Of a DNA stretch of 64,000 nt, positions 60,414 to 64,000 are shown piece by piece. The stretch comes from Bolinopsis microptera (lineage: Eukaryota > Ctenophora > Tentaculata > Lobata > Bolinopsidae). Both the position numbers and the translations under genes were made by a program. Where the stretch lies: the NCBI RefSeq assembly GCF_026151205.1, contig NC_087081.1, positions 12,854,340 to 12,918,339 of the forward strand, in the 5' to 3' direction. The notes under the pieces were generated by a model, which ran no database searches, was not told the DNA's origin, and saw only the letters and a program-made list of their open reading frames with translations. The first letter of the stretch is position 1. Every line of letters starts with the position of its first letter.

Positions 60414-61950
60414 CCCAGGACTGCTTCTTGAAGGCAACCTCTAGAGCTTGACCCAGGACTGCTTTTTGAAGGCAACCTCTAGAGCTTGACCCAGGACTGC
60501 TTCTTGAAGGCAACCTCTAGAGCTTGACCCAGGACTGCTTCTTGAAGGCAACCTCTAGAGCTTGACCCAGGACTGCTTCTTGAAGGCAACCTCTAGAGCT
60601 TGACCCAGGACTGCTTCTTGAAGGCAACCTCTAGAGCTTGACCCAGGACTGCTTCTTGAAGGCAACCTCTAGAGCTTGACCCAGGACTGCTTCTTGAAGG
60701 CAACCTCTAGAGCTTGACCCAGGACTGCTTCTTGAAGGCAACCTCTAGAGCTTGACCCAGGACTGCTTCTTGAAGGCAACCTCTAGAGCTTGACCCAGGA
60801 CTGCTTCTTGAAGGCAACCTCTAGAGCTTGACCCAGGACTGCTTCTTGAAGGCAACCTCTAGAGCTTGACCCAGGACTGCTTCTTGAAGGCAACCTCTAG
60901 AGCTTGACCCAGGACTGCTTCTTGAGGGCAACCTCTAGAGCTTGACCCAGGACTGCTTCTTGAAGGCAACCTCTAGAGCTTGACCCAGGACTGCTGCTTG
61001 AAGGCAACCTCTAGAGCTTAACCCAGGACTGCTTCTTGAAGGCAACCTCTAGAGCTTAACCCAGGACTGCTTCTTGAAGGCAACCTCTAGAGCTTGACCC
61101 AGGACTGCTCCTTGAAGGCAACCTCTAGAGCTTGACCCAGGACTGCTTCTTGAAGACAACCTCTAGAGCTTGACCCAGGACTGCTTCTTGAAGGCAACCT
61201 CTAGAGCTTAACCCAGGACTGCTTCTTGAAGGCAACCTCTAGAGCTTGACCCAGGACTGCTTCTTGAAGGCAACCTCTAGAGCTTGACCCAGGACTGCTT
61301 CTTGAAGGCAACCTCTAGAGCTTAACCCAGGACTGCTTCTTGAAGGCAACCTCTAGAGCTTGACCCAGGACTGCTTCTTGAAGGCAACCTCTAGAGCTTG
61401 ACCCAGGACTGCTTCTTGAAGGCAACCTCTAGAGCTTAACCCAGGACTGCTTCTTGAAGGCAACCTCTAGAGCTTGACCCAGGACTGCTTCTTGAAGGCA
61501 ACCTCTAGAGCTTGACCCAGGACTGCTTCTTGAAGGCAACCTCTAGAGCTTGACCCAGGACTGCTTCTTGAAGGCAACCTCTAGAGCTTGACCCAGGACT
61601 GCTTCTTGAAGGCAACCTCTAGAGCTTCACCCAGGACTGCTTCTTGAAAGCAACCTCTAGAGCTTGACCCAGGACTGCTTCTTGAAGGCAACCTCTAGAG
61701 CTTCACCCAGGACTGCTGCTTGAAGGCAACCTCTAGAGCTTGACCCAGGACTGCTGCTTGAAGGCAACCTCTAGAGCTTAACCCAGGACTGCTGCTTGAA
61801 GGCAACCTCTAGAGCTTGACCCAGGACTGCTGCTTGAAGGCAACCTCTAGAGCTTGACCCAGGACTGCTGCTTGAAGGCAACCTCTAGAGCTTGACCCAG
61901 GACTGCTTCTTGAAGGCAATCTCTAGAGCTTGACCCAGGACTGCTTCTTG
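60395..61950 (+). repeat. 38-bp minisatellite grown from the innexin stop-codon region
   Basis: About 41 copies of a 38-bp unit: gaaggcaacctctagagctt, then gacccaggactgcttctt. The first unit, gagaaggcaacctttagagcttga, is the end of the innexin coding sequence with its TGA at 60411-60413. The later copies differ from it by a t to c change (ctttag to ctctag) and a few others such as cttaaccc, cttcaccc and tgctgctt. The array would form most of the proximal 3' untranslated region. Confidence 0.95.
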
Positions 61951-63440
61951 ATGTTGTCTAGTGTGGGTTTCTTTTTTGTTTTAGGACACTTTGTAACATT
62001 GTGAGAAATAACATTAGGTACTCATATTCAAAGCTTGTGTTTTTTCCGTAAATTGGGCTGATATCATCATAAATACATCAAAACCTGTTGAAGTACAAAT
62101 ATTAAAAATATTCTCGATTATTTATTGTTTTATGTGATCTGCAGATTATGGTATTTAAAAATCTTTTCTTCTTGTCCCGAGTTTTGTTAATTGTTTGCTT
62201 CGTACCAAAACAGAACACAACGAAAATATAATCTTTCAGCACTCAGCGAATTCATCAATTACTGACCTGCTCAAAAACCGTGTTCTCTTATTAAAACTTG
62301 GTTTCTCGTTAACTAATGAAGCCACATGTATGCTTGCTCTGCAGTGTTTAGCTGATTTGATTTAAGAACAATTCGTGTTAGCATTAGAAATGTCCAATTA
62401 GCTCTATCACTTGTAAAGTTGAAAGATTGTACTGTAGACTGTGGAAAACGACTTTACACTAGACTAGTTTTTCGTTGTTTAACAGTAGTGGTTAACTGCA
62501 CTGTAGTGGTTTGTTGCACTGGTGACGAAGCGTGAGCTTTATAATCAACTGCCGAGAAGTTGTCTACCACAGATCCAAATAGAAATAGGGCAGACAGCTC
62601 CTCTACTAATACTGTGTTAATTAAATTTTAATGAGCAAAGGAATTTGTTGGAATCGTTACCTACTACACATAACTACAAAACTAAACACCCTTACAGTGT
62701 GCAGACGATGTAAGCAGCTGTTTTCTACAAATACTGCGTTAATTCTACGTTTTTTAAATAAAGTGAGTGTTTTTCAGTTTTTGTGATTTATTCATGTGTT
62801 CACATTTTCAGAAGTGCAGGTATTTCAAGGTAAGAAGGTAATAGATTCATGAATAAATTGTGGAAATCTCTGACATCCAACATCACACATTTATGATTTT
62901 AGCAAAGAAATGAAATCATAAATATGTTTTGTCAATTATCACTTAATTAAACTAAAACATTCGGAGGCGTCCAAAAATAATTAGTGACCATAAATAATCC
63001 TTAAAATAAATAAAATGGAAATTATACGAATTTCATGGGTCGTTTATTTAACCACCCTATGGGGTACCTACAGCCGCAGGTTCAAAATCTTAATTATTCA
63101 AATTATTCCGTACACTGCACCGAAAGGGGGATTTATTTTAATTTTATCACATCAGGTGTTATTAGGTTTTCATGTATATTTCTTAGAACCGCATCTGAGT
63201 CATCAAGTTATACGCATTGTCAATGTTTAGTATCCTTGTAAACCTCTTTTAGGCGTTCCTGACTTGTTTTTGACGAAATGTTCGATTACATACTGTCATC
63301 TTAATAATTAAAACCTTATTAATTAAAATTTGTGATGATGTTTGGATCACTTGTCTAAATTAAACTATGTGTAAAAATAGAAATTACGAATTCTCTCAAT
63401 CTACAACTAATTTCGTAACTTTAAACTTTCATAATCATCT
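61951..63440. other. Innexin 3' flank, no gene seen
   Basis: AT-rich unique sequence. No exon, RNA gene or element ends could be supported. Short open frames at 63015-63241 show no domain. Confidence 0.4.
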
Positions 63441-63445
63441 ATAGA

Positions 63446-63735
63446 TGCAGTATGGTAGGTGCAGTATGGTAATTGGTAGCTGCAGTATGGTAGCTGCAGT
63501 ATGGTAGCTGCAGTATGGTAGCTGCAGTATGGTAGCTGCAGTATGGTAGCTGCAGTATGGTAGCTGCAGTATGGTAGCTGCAGTAAGTATAGCTGCAGTA
63601 AGTATAGCTGCAGTATGGTAGCTGCAGTATGGTAGCTGCAGTATGGTAGCTGCAGTATGGTAGCTGCAGTATGGTAGCTGCAGTATGGTAGCTGCAGTAT
63701 GGTAGCTGCAGTATGGTAGCTGCAGTATGGTACAT
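63446..63735. repeat. 14-bp minisatellite tagctgcagtatgg
   Basis: About 20 copies of tagctgcagtatgg, each with a PstI-type ctgcag palindrome; two copies read agctgcagtaagta. The antisense open frame of 98 codons (repeating TILQLPYCSYHTAA) is an artefact because 14 bp shifts the frame through a cycle without stops. The remaining sequence to 64000 holds short CA repeats and acatgccctca words but no gene. Confidence 0.95.
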
Positions 63736-64000
63736 CGATTTTAGGAGTCAGTAACCAGGAAAAGGTTATTCAACTTCATACGACACTTATACACACACAC
63801 ACACTCTCTGACAATCAAATCAAATCACAACCAAAACAACACATTTGTTGATGAAGGAGCAAAACAATTTGCTTGTTGCTCCCAACCTCTCCATTAATAC
63901 CATTATACAGCAACATGCCCTCACCAACATGCCTTCAACAACATGCCCTCAGTTTATTATATTAAACTGCTTGATATCTGGTGTTAGTCTGTACCAGCCG

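Noticed and set aside
63439-63735. 98-codon antisense frame repeating a Tyr/His/Ala/Leu motif
   Set aside because: It is the translation of a 14-bp minisatellite. No start context, codon bias or neighbouring exons support a gene.
1-64000. Toxin-antitoxin, defence island or viral genome segment
   Set aside because: No prokaryotic operon structure and no viral structural or replication genes were seen. All reverse transcriptases belong to LINE or Penelope-like elements.

Overview
The window is animal nuclear DNA. It is AT-rich, with many short exons bounded by GT-AG introns, a gap-junction innexin, a secreted collagen-like protein, a PIM-like kinase, THAP transposons, Penelope-like retroelements and abundant minisatellites. 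This mix best fits a non-bilaterian invertebrate, most likely a cnidarian. That assignment is an inference and no marker here proves it. Exon chains were built by hand from reading frame, splice-site sequence and intron phase; phase agreement across exons is the main support for each multi-exon gene.

Layout, left to right. 1-2.5 kb: repeats and a TTAA-flanked MITE. 2.5-22.2 kb (+): an NSUN7-type RNA m5C methyltransferase homologue spread over many exons; both cysteines expected in NSUN catalytic motifs IV and VI are absent. An intronless PIM-like kinase with its own TATA box lies on the opposite strand inside one of its introns (13.6-14.4 kb). 22.9-23.6 kb (-): a decayed LINE tail with an RNase H domain. 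26.1-32.3 kb (-): a 17-exon gene joining a PINK1-like kinase domain to a coiled coil, a Pro/Ser-rich linker and a Cys/His motif resembling CHORD zinc-binding domains. 32.6-38 kb: no host gene, but a dense repeat field with SINE and LINE remnants, inverted copies of a TTAA-ended element and a 13-bp satellite. 38.7-43.0 kb (+): a secreted protein of about 569 aa with a signal peptide, Cys-containing N-terminal domains, a Thr/Pro linker, Gly-X-Y collagen repeats and a Cys-rich tail. A 1.3-kb TTAA element sits in one of its introns. 43.0-45.0 kb: a Penelope-like element just downstream. 47.3-60.4 kb (+): a 12-exon innexin of about 471 aa, whose introns carry a 49-bp minisatellite made from one of its own splice acceptors, a second Penelope-like element, paired MITEs, a foldback palindrome and a 5.4-kb THAP/DDE transposon with a decayed transposase. 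60.4-62 kb: a 38-bp minisatellite seeded by the innexin stop-codon region. 62-64 kb: no gene, and a 14-bp satellite.

The host genes do not form an operon or an obvious pathway. The main story is mobile elements and exon-derived tandem repeats reshaping introns and gene ends, most strongly in the innexin. No prokaryote-style system or CRISPR array is present.
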